Assembly (NCBI GenBank): GCA_019671005.1
Contig: CM033726.1
Coordinates: forward strand, 4,967,213 to 5,031,212
Direction: 5' to 3'
Source of the DNA: Hibiscus mutabilis
Lineage: Eukaryota; Streptophyta; Magnoliopsida; Malvales; Malvaceae
DNA length: 64,000 bases
Below the pieces are notes generated by a model, which saw only the letters and a program-made list of their open reading frames with translations, was not told where the DNA came from and did not search any database. Made by a program: the position numbers and the translations under genes. Shown piece by piece: positions 1-10,874 of the stretch; position 1 is the stretch's first letter; the number at the start of each line of letters is the position of its first letter.

Positions 1-245
1 ACGACGGCAAGAAAAGATAGACATCTATGTGCTTTCAAGAACGTTGTATGTTAAGCAAAATAGGTTCCTCATTGGAATGAAAATCAACAAATATGATGCA
101 TGCCCCTTCATAAAAGATTTTTACCACATGTGGGCCACATGTAGTAAAGTTGGTTCATCGTATTACTTCAGGAAAGTCTGCTAATGTGGAGGCATCTCTG
201 GTTTACTTAGCATTATGTGAACTTGCCCCTCTCATTGGTTCTCCA

Positions 246-497
246 CTACTGGATCAGTTCTTGTGTCAAGGTCCTATTATTGATCAGCTTCTTGATCTCC
301 TCCAGTAAAGGTCTACACTTTCTAGTGGGATGCCCTGGTGCCCCCATTTGGAATTCACATATGCTACTCGAGTCGAAGCTATGGGCAGGTGGATCAGGTG
401 TAATCTTCATTGGTCTGGGAGCAAGATTACGACCTTCTACCAAATGAGGCCATATGTCTGAAATTGATGCTTCGAACACTTCCAAGTTTGCACTCAT
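246..497 (-). pseudogene. Gag zinc-knuckle-like segment
   Basis: Minus-strand reading of 83 residues with the motif CEFQMGAPGHPTRKC, a Cys/His knuckle-like pattern typical of the C-terminal part of Ogre/Tat gag, followed by a helical stretch (LLEEIKKLINN). A similar motif recurs in the plus-strand gag relics near 34900 and 21620. It lies downstream of the gag core at 719-1144, as expected. The link to the core is broken by stops, so this is a relic and not a gene. Confidence 0.6.
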
Positions 498-718
498 CCG
501 AGGAATTTTCCTTGATGACCCCGAAGTGTCAGTCTGTCTTCTTCTTTTACGGCCACAAGAACTTTAGAGGTGACACTCATTCACTTCTTTGTCTTCATCC
601 AACTTCTCTTCAATCCAGTCCTTAGACTTAGACCATAATTTTCCTTCTTGGATTGCGTATTCTATCCTCTCTCCAATCGTCATAAAATCCTCAAATCTGC
701 TTCTTGATTTCTCCAACA

Positions 719-1144
719 TCATATTGAAGAAAGGAGAGGGAAGTGTTCATGGAGCATGAGAGTCAACTCTTCTTCTGCTATAGAAGGCCAGACTTGGGTT
801 GTCGAACATCGCCACCTTAGTGCATACTCCATGAAACTTTCATTTGATCTCATTTTCTCGTTCTGAAGAAACTGACGACATGGCGCTAAGTCTAAAGTAT
901 ATCTGTACTGACTCAAGAAGGCATTAGCAAGGTCACCCCATGACCGAACTTGGTTTTTGCTCAAACGGTTATAGCATACTGCTGCAGGTCCCTTCAGGCT
1001 ATCGTGGAAATAGTGGATCAACAACTCTTCATTCTTCATGTATCCCTCCATTTTTCTGCAAAACATGGTTAAGTGAACCTTCGGGCAGCTAGTTTCGTCA
1101 TACATCACAAATCTGGGAATCTTGAAATTTGGAGGAATGACCAA
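719..1144 (-). pseudogene. Retrotransposon gag core domain (PF03732-like)
   Basis: A minus-strand open frame of 141 residues. It contains the usual landmarks of the plant gypsy gag core: a CPKVHLTMFCRKMEGY segment, LLIHYFHDSLKGPAA, a W-G-DLANAFLSQY segment, and a late MEYALRWR segment. The corresponding gag core of the plus-strand relic at 33860-34200 shows the same landmarks in the same order. In a live element this capsid-like protein would package the RNA. The frame is closed on both sides by stops and its end drifts from the family pattern, so it is probably non-functional. Confidence 0.75.
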
Positions 1145-1605
1145 ATCAGGGACTATGCAGAGTTCTCTCGTATTGAAAACATCTATTTTCTTTCTTATTT
1201 AGCTCCTTCTTGATTCTTTCTTCTAATAGGTCAAGCCTCGACTCCTTAGTTCGTTCTATTTTCTCAACTAGTTCTGCCATTGAACCCAGAAATTAAATGA
1301 TGAAGTGCCATGCAATGATGAAATCATTAAACAATGCAAAGGATGTGATGCAAATGCAATGCATGAATGCAATAAGGTATTGATTCCGCAAGTGATTTGT
1401 CCTCATAAAACATCTTTCATTCAGACCAAAAGTTTTCATTACATCGGGTATTTGGATTTTACATATAGCGATGAGCTCTAGCACCTAATTTCCTGACCTC
1501 ATTCAATATTATCGCTAGCTTTCCTTCGCGGTCTAACGCTGGATCCATATTCTGGCTTATCGGTTTTGCTGCATCAGCTATGTCTGCTACTTGTTGGGCC
1601 ACTAG

Positions 1606-2061
1606 TCACGCTTGAGTCATAAAAATCTTCATGTCTTTGTCTTTCTCCTGTATTTTCTGCTCAGCCTTTTGTAGCTTGACAATTACTTCTTTGAAACTTT
1701 TATACCCGGTCTGCTTGTACGCTTCAGCTCGAATCTCGCTGGTACGTAAAGAAGTCTTGAGCCTTTCTATCTGTTCTTTGAGTGTTGCGTTTTCCATTTG
1801 AAGGGCTTGAGATTCCTTCCCTTTCTGCTGCAGACTTGATTTCAGGATCTTGTCCATAGCCAGACTGCTTTCCAACTCACTTTGGAGGATGTCGCGTTGG
1901 CTCTCAGCTTCTTTCAGCTTCTGTGACAATGATCTGGCTTTATTTTTACTAGTCTTGCATTTCTGCTTCCAACGTTCTAAATCGTTCTTCAGCTTAATCA
2001 TGCCATTAACCCATTCCTCAAAGGTGTCACCCAGACCGGCATTCTTGAATTCAAAGTACAA
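1606..2061 (-). pseudogene. Coiled-coil segment of an Ogre-type ORF1 protein
   Basis: A 151-residue minus-strand frame that is almost all charged heptads (runs of K, E, Q, L), beginning with a KNAGLGDTFEEW segment. Comparable GLG-T-E-W segments followed by a long coiled coil occur at the C-terminus of the extra ORF1/plant-mobile-domain-like proteins that precede gag in cotton gypsy elements; that likeness is from memory and should be checked. The predicted product is a long alpha-helical coiled coil with no enzyme motif. It lies just upstream of the gag core in the minus-strand direction, which is the normal ORF1-gag order. Confidence 0.55.
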
Positions 2062-2124
2062 CTTCTTGTACTCATCTTGTATACTCTTTGGTTCTTTGCT
2101 CAGATCATACCTTTCCCGCTTGAG

Positions 2125-2420
2125 CTAGCCGAACTCGAATGCAAGATCATCTTTTGAGATACTTTTACTCTCGGCTCCTGAATTGGTCTTACTTGAGTGA
2201 CCCACTTCTGTGTTACCCGAACCTTGGACTGAGCATTGACCCTTCTTCAACTTTGCCCCTCGGGTAATGACTGGCTCATTATAGAATCGGGGTTTTCCGT
2301 CTTCGAAACCCAAAACTCCCATCTTGATAAGATCTTAAACTCTGTTCTTTAGGGCTCCACAATTCTCAGTGTGATGACCCGAACCCCCTATGTGGTAGCT
2401 ACACCAGATACGCATGTTGT
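2125..2420 (-). pseudogene. Gag C-terminal knuckle fused to ORF1 coil
   Basis: On the minus strand a CSYHIGGSGHHTENC knuckle (about 2400-2360) is followed, after one stop, by a DLIKMGVLGFEDGKP segment and a low-complexity linker. The linker runs, with a single stop, into the coiled coil at 2061. The same knuckle plus helix occurs in the plus-strand gag relic at 34600-34700, where it follows the gag core. Here it precedes the coiled coil and a second gag core, so the order is unusual. Confidence 0.5.
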
Positions 2421-3611
2421 AACCCTTCGAATAAGGAGGTCTCTTTGGTACAGACTTCATTGGTATGATAAGATTCCTTTCAATGAGCAACGGAAGTAGC
2501 TCGGTGTATCTCATAGGTATAGGACAATGCCTCTTTACATCATTTGATTATCGGGCTTCTCCTAGTCTTGCCTCTATTTCCTAGGTATCTGCCTAGATGT
2601 GCTACATGTCTGTTTCTTGAGACTGGTCACAAAAGGATTCAACTTGTCATATTTAACAATGTTGTCTGTCTTGACATTCTAACCTTTCTGTTCTACATTT
2701 TGATCCTTGATCGATTCTTCTCTAAGTTTGATAGGCTGCTTACCTTTCATCATAGTATTTATCTGGTTCATCATCTCGACCATTTGCTTCTTTAACTCGT
2801 GTACTCCACCTCGCTCGTTACCAGAACAGACACTGCTTGCCGAATCTAATCTGGAGTCTCTGAACGATCATTCTTCTATTATCCCCGATCTAGCCCCGGG
2901 ATGGAACTCTGGAACCGAACCCTTTATCGTCAGGTCAAAGAACCCTTGGTCCATCATGAACAATCTCTATTACGGGAGAAACCACTCGGGAATCAATAAC
3001 CTATGTAATATGGATGCGGTGATATATGCAAAAAAAACAAGAATGAAATGAGTCAGTGCCGGTTAAAATCAATGAATACATAAATAAAGGGCAAGTTAAA
3101 TAAGATAAACAAAACATCTCTATTTACATCCTGCCTAAAATACCTAGGTTATCCGCATGGCTCTAAAAAGGTGGGTTTTTTATGTTCTCTACATGTAGTG
3201 TTGGTGCTAGAAGGTACCCGAACTGTCCATGTTGTCCCCTATTAAGGGTAGCAAGGTCCCCGATCATCACCCATTATAGGCTCCTTTCAACCGGATTCAA
3301 TTCAGGGGGACCCATTCTCTTATGCCCTTACGAAGGAACGATATCCTTACGAAAGCATAAGGTACTCGAGCCCCGAAGGTACTTTGGCTAGGCCCATACG
3401 GAGGAACGATATCCTCACGAAAGCACTAGCATTTCCCCCCACTTAAAAAGGATGGGTTTATATGCCAAATTTTAAATGCGTTAAAATAAACGTGCAATTA
3501 TAACTGAATGTTAGGTTAATAGTCACTTTAATCCGGAACTTCTGATATTAATAAAGTGATAATCATTTAAAAAGCTTGATTCTCTTTATTTTTTGAAAAA
3601 CAAAAACAATG
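2421..3611 (-). other. Ogre-like untranslated leader
   Basis: No intact gene. The interval 3130-3430 holds a block, reading YRLLSTGFNSGGPI in one plus-strand frame, that recurs in inverse orientation at 41640-41960 and partly at 48580-48760, showing it is a conserved part of this family's leader. Scattered coding-like pieces on the minus strand (for example near 2720-2870) are broken by stops. Confidence 0.5.
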
Positions 3612-3629
3612 TCCCCAGCGGAGTTGCCA
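3612..3629 (-). promoter_or_regulatory. Primer-binding site, tRNA-Arg type
   Basis: On the minus strand this 18-mer sits 2 bp inside the LTR end. It matches, with one mismatch, the complement of the 3' end of plant tRNA-Arg (GACTCCG... acceptor), a primer reported for Ogre elements. The tRNA sequence is recalled, not searched. Confidence 0.7.
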
Positions 3630-3631
3630 TC

Positions 3632-6310
3632 TGTAGCGATCTCTTTCTTCGCTAAAAAACGATGTTTTAAGGTATTTGGAAGACTTTTGGGTATTTAAAA
3701 ATATATTCCGCGGGGTTTTAGAAAAATCGCATTTTATTAAAAAATGGAGTCGCCACCGGCCACTAAGGTAGGCCGAACACCATAAAACCAGAGATTTTTA
3801 AAATGTTGGGCTCGGGAGTCGGTTACGGATGGGGAAGGATTAGCACCCCCCACACCGCCCAAAATTGGTACTTTAATAATTACCGCTTTATTAATATTAG
3901 ATTTTCCGGATTAAAGTGACGATTAAATTAAAACTCGGTTGTAAGTGCGAGTAAATTTTAAGGGCCCTGTTATTCGAGAGTAAACTGATATACCACCATC
4001 ACTACGCTTGATACTGGCCACGTTTACGCTCGAATAAAAGGGCACCGCATTGACAAAAAATATTCCGTTATGCAACCTTAACAAAAAACATTATAAAATA
4101 AATATTTACAAACACATGGAACTAAAAAAACATAAAAGCATAAATATAATAACATTTAAAAATAAAATGCATGAACAAAACAACATAACATGTCATAATA
4201 ATAAAACAAAAATATAAATATAAATATGCAAAAAGATCATGCTTCCAAAACTAGATTAATCAATTCTAACATGCTTAAACACATTAAAACATAAATATAA
4301 TATATAGATGACATGCATGAAATATAATGCTAAACTAACATAACAACACACTAACATAAAAAACTAAAACTTGACTTCTATCATATAACATAATTTACAC
4401 CCACAACTTAACATGACATTTAAATGTGATAAATAACACCACACTAACATATAACCTAAGATGCAAAATAAAAATAAAACATAAAGGGGCACATATAGAC
4501 ATGATAAAAAACTAACCTAAACATGATCGATCAATAAATCACATGTATGCAACATGAACAAAAGGTTAAATGATAAATTAACATGGTAATGTACATGATA
4601 TGAAAACATAAATAAATATACGTATATTCCAACCAAAATGCATAAAAACATGAAGAACCATACAAACATGCACACTAAGTTAAAACATATATACAAAACA
4701 CTTACACAACAAGACCAAGTAAATCTAAACATAAAATCATAACATAGCTCAACTAAAAAGGTATAAATAAATACGACATAGAAAATACACACTAATCATG
4801 CTGAGCAATTTAAACCTATTGAAAACACATAATAAAACAAAATTACATAAATATTAAAAAAGGGAAATGAAAAGAGGGGCTGAAAAGAAAATAAAAAAAC
4901 AGAAAAACAGAAATTAAAAGACAAGAAAAAACGATTTAAAGACTTATTTAAAAAGTGGAATAAACTTGAAAGGACCAGTTGTGTAATATTACCAAAGGGC
5001 AAGCTTAAAGTGCAAAAAGTCAAAACGCGGAAGGACTAAAGGGGAGATTTTGCCATTTAATAACTGGATTTGGTTAATTTTGGGACTTAATTGTGAGATT
5101 TCAAAAAGTGAGAGGGATCGTTTGTGCAAATAACCCAAGCAGCAAGACAACTTTGAAAATTCCCAAAGCAAGGAAGGATTTAATGAGTGATTATGCCATT
5201 TTGAATTTTTTTTGTTCTAAAAAACAAACTGACCGTTTTCCCCTTTCCTTCTTTCCCACTTTTTTTACCCTTAAGATGAAAAACCCTCATTCTCTCGGTT
5301 TTTTTTCAGAGAACACATCCCCAAAAACTATGAGCTACCGCACTCAGCCGGTCTCAGGCGAGGTTCGACCGTACGGCCACCTTAAGCCGTCCCGGACCGC
5401 GGTGGTTCAACAACAAAACCCCAAAAAACAAAAACCCCTTTCGTTTGTCATTTTTTATACATTTTTTAAAGTCAGATCTCTATATCTGTATCGGTAGAAA
5501 GAAGGAGGAAGCGATTGAGCATTCGAATGGTGCCGATCATCGGCAGCACCCACCTCGGCCGCCATGCAAGGCGACCGGCTGAAGCCGAGAGGGTAAACAC
5601 TTAACTCTCTTCTATATTTTTTAGATGCATGCAAGAGAAAAAAATAGAGGAAAAAAATTACCAATAAAGTGTCTTTTTATTTCTGGGATGTTGAATATCC
5701 GTTACAAGATTTTTTCGGTTGTTTGGATATATAGATTCATAAAAAAAAACCCTTTGATTGCTTGCTGTGATTTGTTTTATCCCATGCTTTTTCGTCCCTT
5801 TTTTGTAGGTAACCAGGGCGGTGGTTGTACGATGGCGGTACGACAGCATGGTGGTGGTGTCTTCTCGGCCAGACGCGTTCCTGGCCGTTGGAATAGATCT
5901 AATCCAACGGATGGGATCGTATGAAGATCAACGGCCAAGATCAGATCTTGGAGATGACGTGGCGGCCTCTGATCGAGCCACGTGGCGTGTTAAAGTCGAA
6001 TAGTCTTGTGCGTGTGAGACACGCGAGCGTGAGAGGCGAGCAGTTCGGGTGTGAGTTCTACGCGCGGCAGATGAAATGACTCATGGCTTCAATCAGGACC
6101 GTTGGATCAGATCTGATCCAATGGTCAGATCTTAGGCGACTGCAAGGAAAAAAAACAAGATATTAGATAGATATCAGATAGGGTTTTAGGATATTGGGTA
6201 TGGGTTCTGACCGAATGGGCTCTTGTAATTATTTAAGTTGGGTTTTATATTTGTATAAGGACTGGACACTTATGATATATGGGCTTTTATATTATAGATC
6301 TGTTTTAACC
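3632..6310 (-). repeat. Ogre-like 5' LTR (minus orientation)
   Basis: Starts on the plus strand with tgtagcgatctc directly next to the primer site. The block at about 3740-3860 (gtcgccaccggccact ... ggattagcaccccccac) is shared with the LTRs at 37260-37370, 41230-41360 and 46380-46500. The middle (4080-4800) is AT-rich. The distal part (5280-6250) resembles the U3 region of the LTR ending at 39401. The far boundary is estimated. Plus and minus frames of 60-130 codons inside it are compositional. Confidence 0.6.
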
Positions 6311-7050
6311 CAATAATAATACATGCATATATTAATTATACCTATATGGACATGCAATATGTATTCGCATATATATATATATATAATAAATACATGCAAT
6401 ATACATACATACATACATACATACATACATACACATACCTTAATACGTACATACACATAATATATTAATACAAACATTCATGCAATATAAAACACATATA
6501 TAATATATTAATATTTCTAAAAAGTCAAACCTTAATAACACATACATACTAGACACACACATAATATTTAAATAACATGTATACACACATATATGCAAAT
6601 TATTATATATATTACATACGTTTAAACACATAACACACAAGCATATATATCCGTTCGCATATTGTACATATACAAACAATGGATACATAACGTATAAACA
6701 AACATATGGCCCACATATACCATAATAAATATTAACACGAACACATACATAATATGTATAATATACGTGCACTCACACATATCACACACATATTTTACGC
6801 ACATATTTATCATGCGTACATAATTAACACACGTGCTTAATATAACATATGCATACATGCAATAATAATATCTATTAATTATTATACTAATATATATTAA
6901 CACGATATTTACAAACCAGATAAAAATGAGTGATTACACTACGCATTTATTGTTGATACATTAAAAAATTGTTAATGACACTTTGATTTAATAACAAGGT
7001 GAGATTATCGAGATTTTTAGATTTAGATTTGAAGTGTCATTATTTGTAGA
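6311..7050. repeat. AT-rich spacer with (ACAT)n microsatellite
   Basis: No gene. An (ACAT)n run lies at about 6402-6434, and the surrounding 500 bp is a degenerate mix of atac/acat and tata words. The open frames here are Tyr/Cys/Val-rich artefacts of this composition. Confidence 0.8.
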
Positions 7051-7649
7051 CATTATTTATGAATACAAGTTAAATTTCTACTGATTTAAGATTCACCATA
7101 TGTTGGTCGGGTCCATTCAAAATTAATACAATATAATAGAATCTAAAAGATAAAAAGACTTGCACCCAAGGTGAATCGAATTCGAAAAAGATTTGCTACT
7201 AAAAAATAAAAAAGAAAAAAATTCCTTTTGGGAAAGCTAAATGGAACCAACATTATTTATGAATACAAGTTAAATTTCTACTGATTTAAGATTCACCATA
7301 TGTTGGTCGGGTCCATTCAAAATTAATACAATATAATAGAATCTAAAAGATAAAAGACTTGCACCCAAGGTGAATCGAATTCGAAAAAGATTTGCTACTA
7401 AAAAATAAAAAAGAAAAAAATTCCTTTTGGGAAAGCTAAATGGAACCAACATTATTTATGAATACAAGTTAAATTTCTACTGATTTAAGATTCACCATAT
7501 GTTGGTCGGGTCCATTCAAAATTAATACAATATAATAGAATCTAAAAGATAAAAAGACTTGCACCCAAGGTGAATCGAATTCGAAAAAGATTTGCTACTA
7601 AAAAATAAAAAAGAAAAATATTCCTTTTGGGAAAGCTAAATGGAACCAA
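7051..7649. repeat. Three tandem copies of a 200-bp unit
   Basis: Near-identical copies start at 7051, 7251 and 7450 with cattatttatgaatacaagt and end at tggaaccaa. They differ by about a base or two and one single-base indel, so the triplication is recent. The last copy is cut exactly where the CACTA element begins. The unit has no open frame. Confidence 0.95.
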
Positions 7650-8060
7650 CACTACAGCAAAACGAGTTTTTAGCGGCATTTTTTTAGTCCTATGGTGGAG
7701 TTTTTCGCGTCGCTTAAAAAAACGCCGCGAAGAGTGCCGTTAAAACCAGCGCCGCAGTAGTTCATGGTGTTTGTGCACGAGAAACGCCGCAAAAGATCGT
7801 GTTCTATAGCAGTGTTTTATTTGTCAAACGCCGCGAATAACCTTTCTTTAGCGGTGTTTTATCGTACAAACGCCGCTATAGAATACAATTTTTAGTGACG
7901 TTTTTTGTCACAAACGCCGCTAAAACCTTTCTTTAGCGGCGTTTTACTGTACAAATGTCGCAATATGTCATGATTTGTAATGGTATTTTTTGCCACAAAC
8001 GCTGTTAATGTTACACCTTTAGTGGCGTTTGCATTCTAAAACCGCAAAAGATCAATTAAA
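7650..8060. repeat. CACTA left terminus and subterminal repeats
   Basis: About a dozen copies of the gcggcgttt/aaacgccgc word in both orientations follow the CACTACAGC terminus, with decay increasing towards 8040. Such arrays bind the element's transposase in En/Spm-type transposons. Confidence 0.85.
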
Positions 8061-8931
8061 TAAGAAAGTTAAAACCCAAAATTAAATTGATCAATTATGG
8101 TTTCAAATGAAAAAACTAACATCCAATTTCAAATATGATCATCAAGGCAAACACATATAACTAATTATCAACCAAATCATCGCATTACAAAGACAATTAA
8201 TAAACTTAACAATAAATAAATTTATTGAATTGAAAACATCATTGATGGTCGACAAAGTGTTCTTAACTTAACAATCACAAGTTCATACTAAATTAACTAA
8301 AAGGACATTTTCTTGAAGCTTATCAAAATCCAGAGAATATACTACAAAGAAAGATAATTTAACACCTTCCCGCTATATATATCATATATAACTCTTCAGC
8401 GGTACTGCAAAAAGACAAAAAACATCGGTTAAGAAACTATTTAAACGAACGGCGAAGAATACGATTACAATAACATTAACCATTACAAGAGTACCTTAAT
8501 GAATCCAATTTCCTTGGTATTGCTACGGAAGCACTATCTGCATAGCCAAATTAAGCTTTAGAGGCTTCAATTGAAAGTTGGGGGTCTATTTTCCCTCTTC
8601 CAGAAATAAGCAAGTTGTAAAGTGATACATATCATGGCAATGAAATCTAGAAAAAGAGCATTAATAAATGTTGTTTGACAACAACGCAACACAATGACAA
8701 ATTTTAGTATTTTATTTTTCTGAATAAGTTTTAAACTCAACAAAAACAAGCTGCGATTAACCACATTTCCTTCCAACAGAACAAAAGTGTTGCAAGAACA
8801 AAAGTGTTAGCAAAGTAATATGCAAAGTATGACTGAACAAAAGTGTTGCAAGAATAATGTCAAGAAGATGTAAGTATGCTCACTGATCTATCTGAGCAGC
8901 AAAATGTACAACTTTTCAAAATAATTCATGG
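8061..8931. other. CACTA interior, AT-rich, no gene
   Basis: No supportable coding region. It lies downstream (minus sense) of the alpha-SNAP fragment. The 69-codon minus frame at 8567-8776 lacks any recognisable motif and is not called. Confidence 0.6.
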
Positions 8932-9243
8932 CATGCTAAATGTTCTGTTTAGACTCGTACAACTTAGCAATTTCCTGCAAGAGAAAGAAGCACAGGTGTA
9001 GATCATTAACATAAGCTTTGTAGATGTTTTCTTATAGCACTGAGCAACATTAACATAAGCTTGAGCTACTTCATGTTTGCTTTCTGACTACATATCATTA
9101 AAAACAAACAAAAGAGTCAAATTAAAACTTACATGATAATTAAATTACATAGAAGTAAGAACCAGATGCTATTACGCCAAACTGCTTACTTTCAAGTAGC
9201 AATTCGCCATTTTTACATAAGTTGATCCTGCTTTATCTCCTTG
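8932..9243 (-). pseudogene. Captured alpha-SNAP gene fragment
   Basis: Three consecutive exon-like pieces on the minus strand resemble alpha-SNAP, the soluble NSF attachment protein that recruits NSF to SNARE complexes. Exon a (about 9190-9240) reads DKAGSTYVKMANCYLK and ends at a GTAAGC donor. Exon b (about 9015-9086) starts after a TCAG acceptor and reads ESKHEVAQAYVNVAQCY. Exon c (8945-8980) follows TTGCAG and reads EIAKLYESKQNI, then stops. The order matches the N-terminal helical repeats of plant alpha-SNAP. The first exon and the C-terminal two thirds are missing. It lies wholly within the CACTA element, so transposon capture is the likely origin. Confidence 0.8.
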
Positions 9244-9654
9244 AGAAAAGAAAAATACACAAAGATTAAAAAATACAGCTTTTTACAAGAATCACTGAAC
9301 TTAAGAGCAAGTAATCAATAATTTGATCTTAAAAAAGAAAATCCTAAATTTCAAATTTACTAACTGAAGCAAAACAACTAAATTGGTCATTGAAGAAAAC
9401 GGAACTAAAAAGCTAGAGTACTCAGTCAATTAAAACAGAAAATAACAAATTAAAATTTGAGAAAAAAAGAAAAATAAAGAAAACCCCAATTTGAAGCAAT
9501 TAGAAAGCTTGAGGAGTATAACCATGCAATTAGAAAGCTTGAGGATTATAACCATGCACAAGAAATCCAAAGTTTAGCTTTTGAAAGCTGTCATTTTCAT
9601 AGAATGAAATCCAAACCTACAAGAAACCTTAACTAGATGACATAAGGCAGTTTT

Positions 9655-9740
9655 AAGGATCCCAAGAACCTTCTTTCATCTTCTCCACCGCAGCAAGTAG
9701 AGGTTTTCGATTAGTTTTCTTTAACCACTGAAACAAATTA
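9655..9740 (-). pseudogene. Exon-like fragment inside CACTA, unrecognised
   Basis: After a TTTGTTTCAG acceptor-like sequence the minus strand reads WLKKTNRKPLLAAVEKMKEG, continuing with SWDP. The composition is coding-like and the splice signal is in phase, but I do not recognise the protein. A related block (ttttaaggatcccaagaacc) is duplicated about 110 bp away at 9763-9783. Confidence 0.4.
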
Positions 9741-9889
9741 GTAGAAAAAGTCATAAGACAATTTTAAGGATCCCAAGAACCTCATTACCAAAAACTTTAC
9801 TTCACCTGAAATCTCTAATGCATATTTTGTTTGTGTAAAATATTTTCTTAGTCAATCAAGAGTTTAAAGAATCGATAGATTTCATGTAA

Positions 9890-9985
9890 AAAGGCTTAGC
9901 AAAAACTCTAAAGTCCGGATGACATACTATGATCATATCATATTCGACGAATTTGAACTTGCTCTTGCTCACATAATCTCCTGAA
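9890..9985 (-). pseudogene. Second exon-like fragment inside CACTA, unrecognised
   Basis: After AATTTTCAG the minus strand reads GDYVSKSKFKFVEYDMIIV and then CHPDFR. It may come from the same captured gene as the piece at 9655-9740 or from another one. There is no intact gene here. Confidence 0.4.
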
Positions 9986-10874
9986 AATTATAAATTACCA
10001 ACAGTAATAATCTCTTAAAAAAGCATTCAAATCTAACTAAAAAATAGTCTGAACATGCTAGATACTAAAATGTACGAGCCGAAAGTGTTTGTAGACAAGA
10101 TGAACAACACCAATCACATTGTTTTTGCAGTGAACTGGGAAATTCAGAATCGAAGAAACTACAACAAAGCTTGTCAAGACATCATAACTAGCCACTTAAA
10201 GACCAATTTTTAGCAACCGACAACACAATCAGTCATCAAATTAAAAGAAAAAAAACAGCAATTTTAAACTAAACAGAATTTCATTGTTAGATATAGACCT
10301 AGAACATGAGAGTTTAATGAATTTCTATCAAAAAATTCACAATTGCAAAATCTCGTTCAACAAAAAGCTACAAACATGATAACGACACCAACAATTGGAA
10401 GCTAAAAACCGGGTTCTCACCTTGCTTAAGCGGTGAATCGAGCGCTCCACAATAAAAAATTCTTAAAACAGTAGCAACAGACCATGTTGGCGTTAATGCC
10501 AATGATCTCATTTCTTTATTATTCTTCACATCTTCTACCATTTTTAAACAATCCTAGTGAACCCTTTAAAGCCTTTCTTTCAAACTTAATCCCCCCACCA
10601 AAATCCTATCTCAGAAGATTATCCCACAAAATCTTCAAGAGCAACAAACTAATCTTACATCATATTAACACTAAAATCAACAAACTAATCTTCAAGAGCA
10701 ACATATTTGCTGCAAACTAACCTGGATATGAGGGAAACCTGAACTTTGATGCTGCAAAACTTAGAGACAAACACGGGAAAGCCAAAGTTTGCTGCAACAA
10801 AACTTGGAGACGAACGGTCGGGGAAAGCCATAATTTAGAATAAAGCCGATGTAAAACGGTGAAGGGGTGAGAGG
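9986..10874. other. CACTA interior, no intact gene
   Basis: AT-rich. A possible exon end followed by a GTGAG donor lies on the minus strand near 10420-10440. The 78-codon plus frame at 10484-10720 has no recognisable motif. Confidence 0.5.

Larger units (their letters stand above)
1..6310 (-). mobile_element. Ogre-like Ty3/gypsy retrotransposon, 5' part, decayed
   Basis: Read on the minus strand, the order is LTR (from about 6310 down to 3632), primer-binding site (3612-3629), a long untranslated leader, decayed gag and ORF1 pieces (about 2420-246), and then the window edge. Protease, RT and integrase would lie beyond position 1 and are not seen. The tRNA-Arg-type primer site, the very long LTR and the coiled-coil ORF beside gag fit the Ogre/Tat branch of Ty3/gypsy. 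The right LTR boundary is approximate because no second LTR copy or target duplication is in view. Confidence 0.7.

Noticed and set aside
6292..6903. Several overlapping minus-strand frames rich in Tyr, Cys, Val and Ile
   Set aside because: They arise from the ACAT/ATAT-rich composition, have no motif and overlap each other in different frames.
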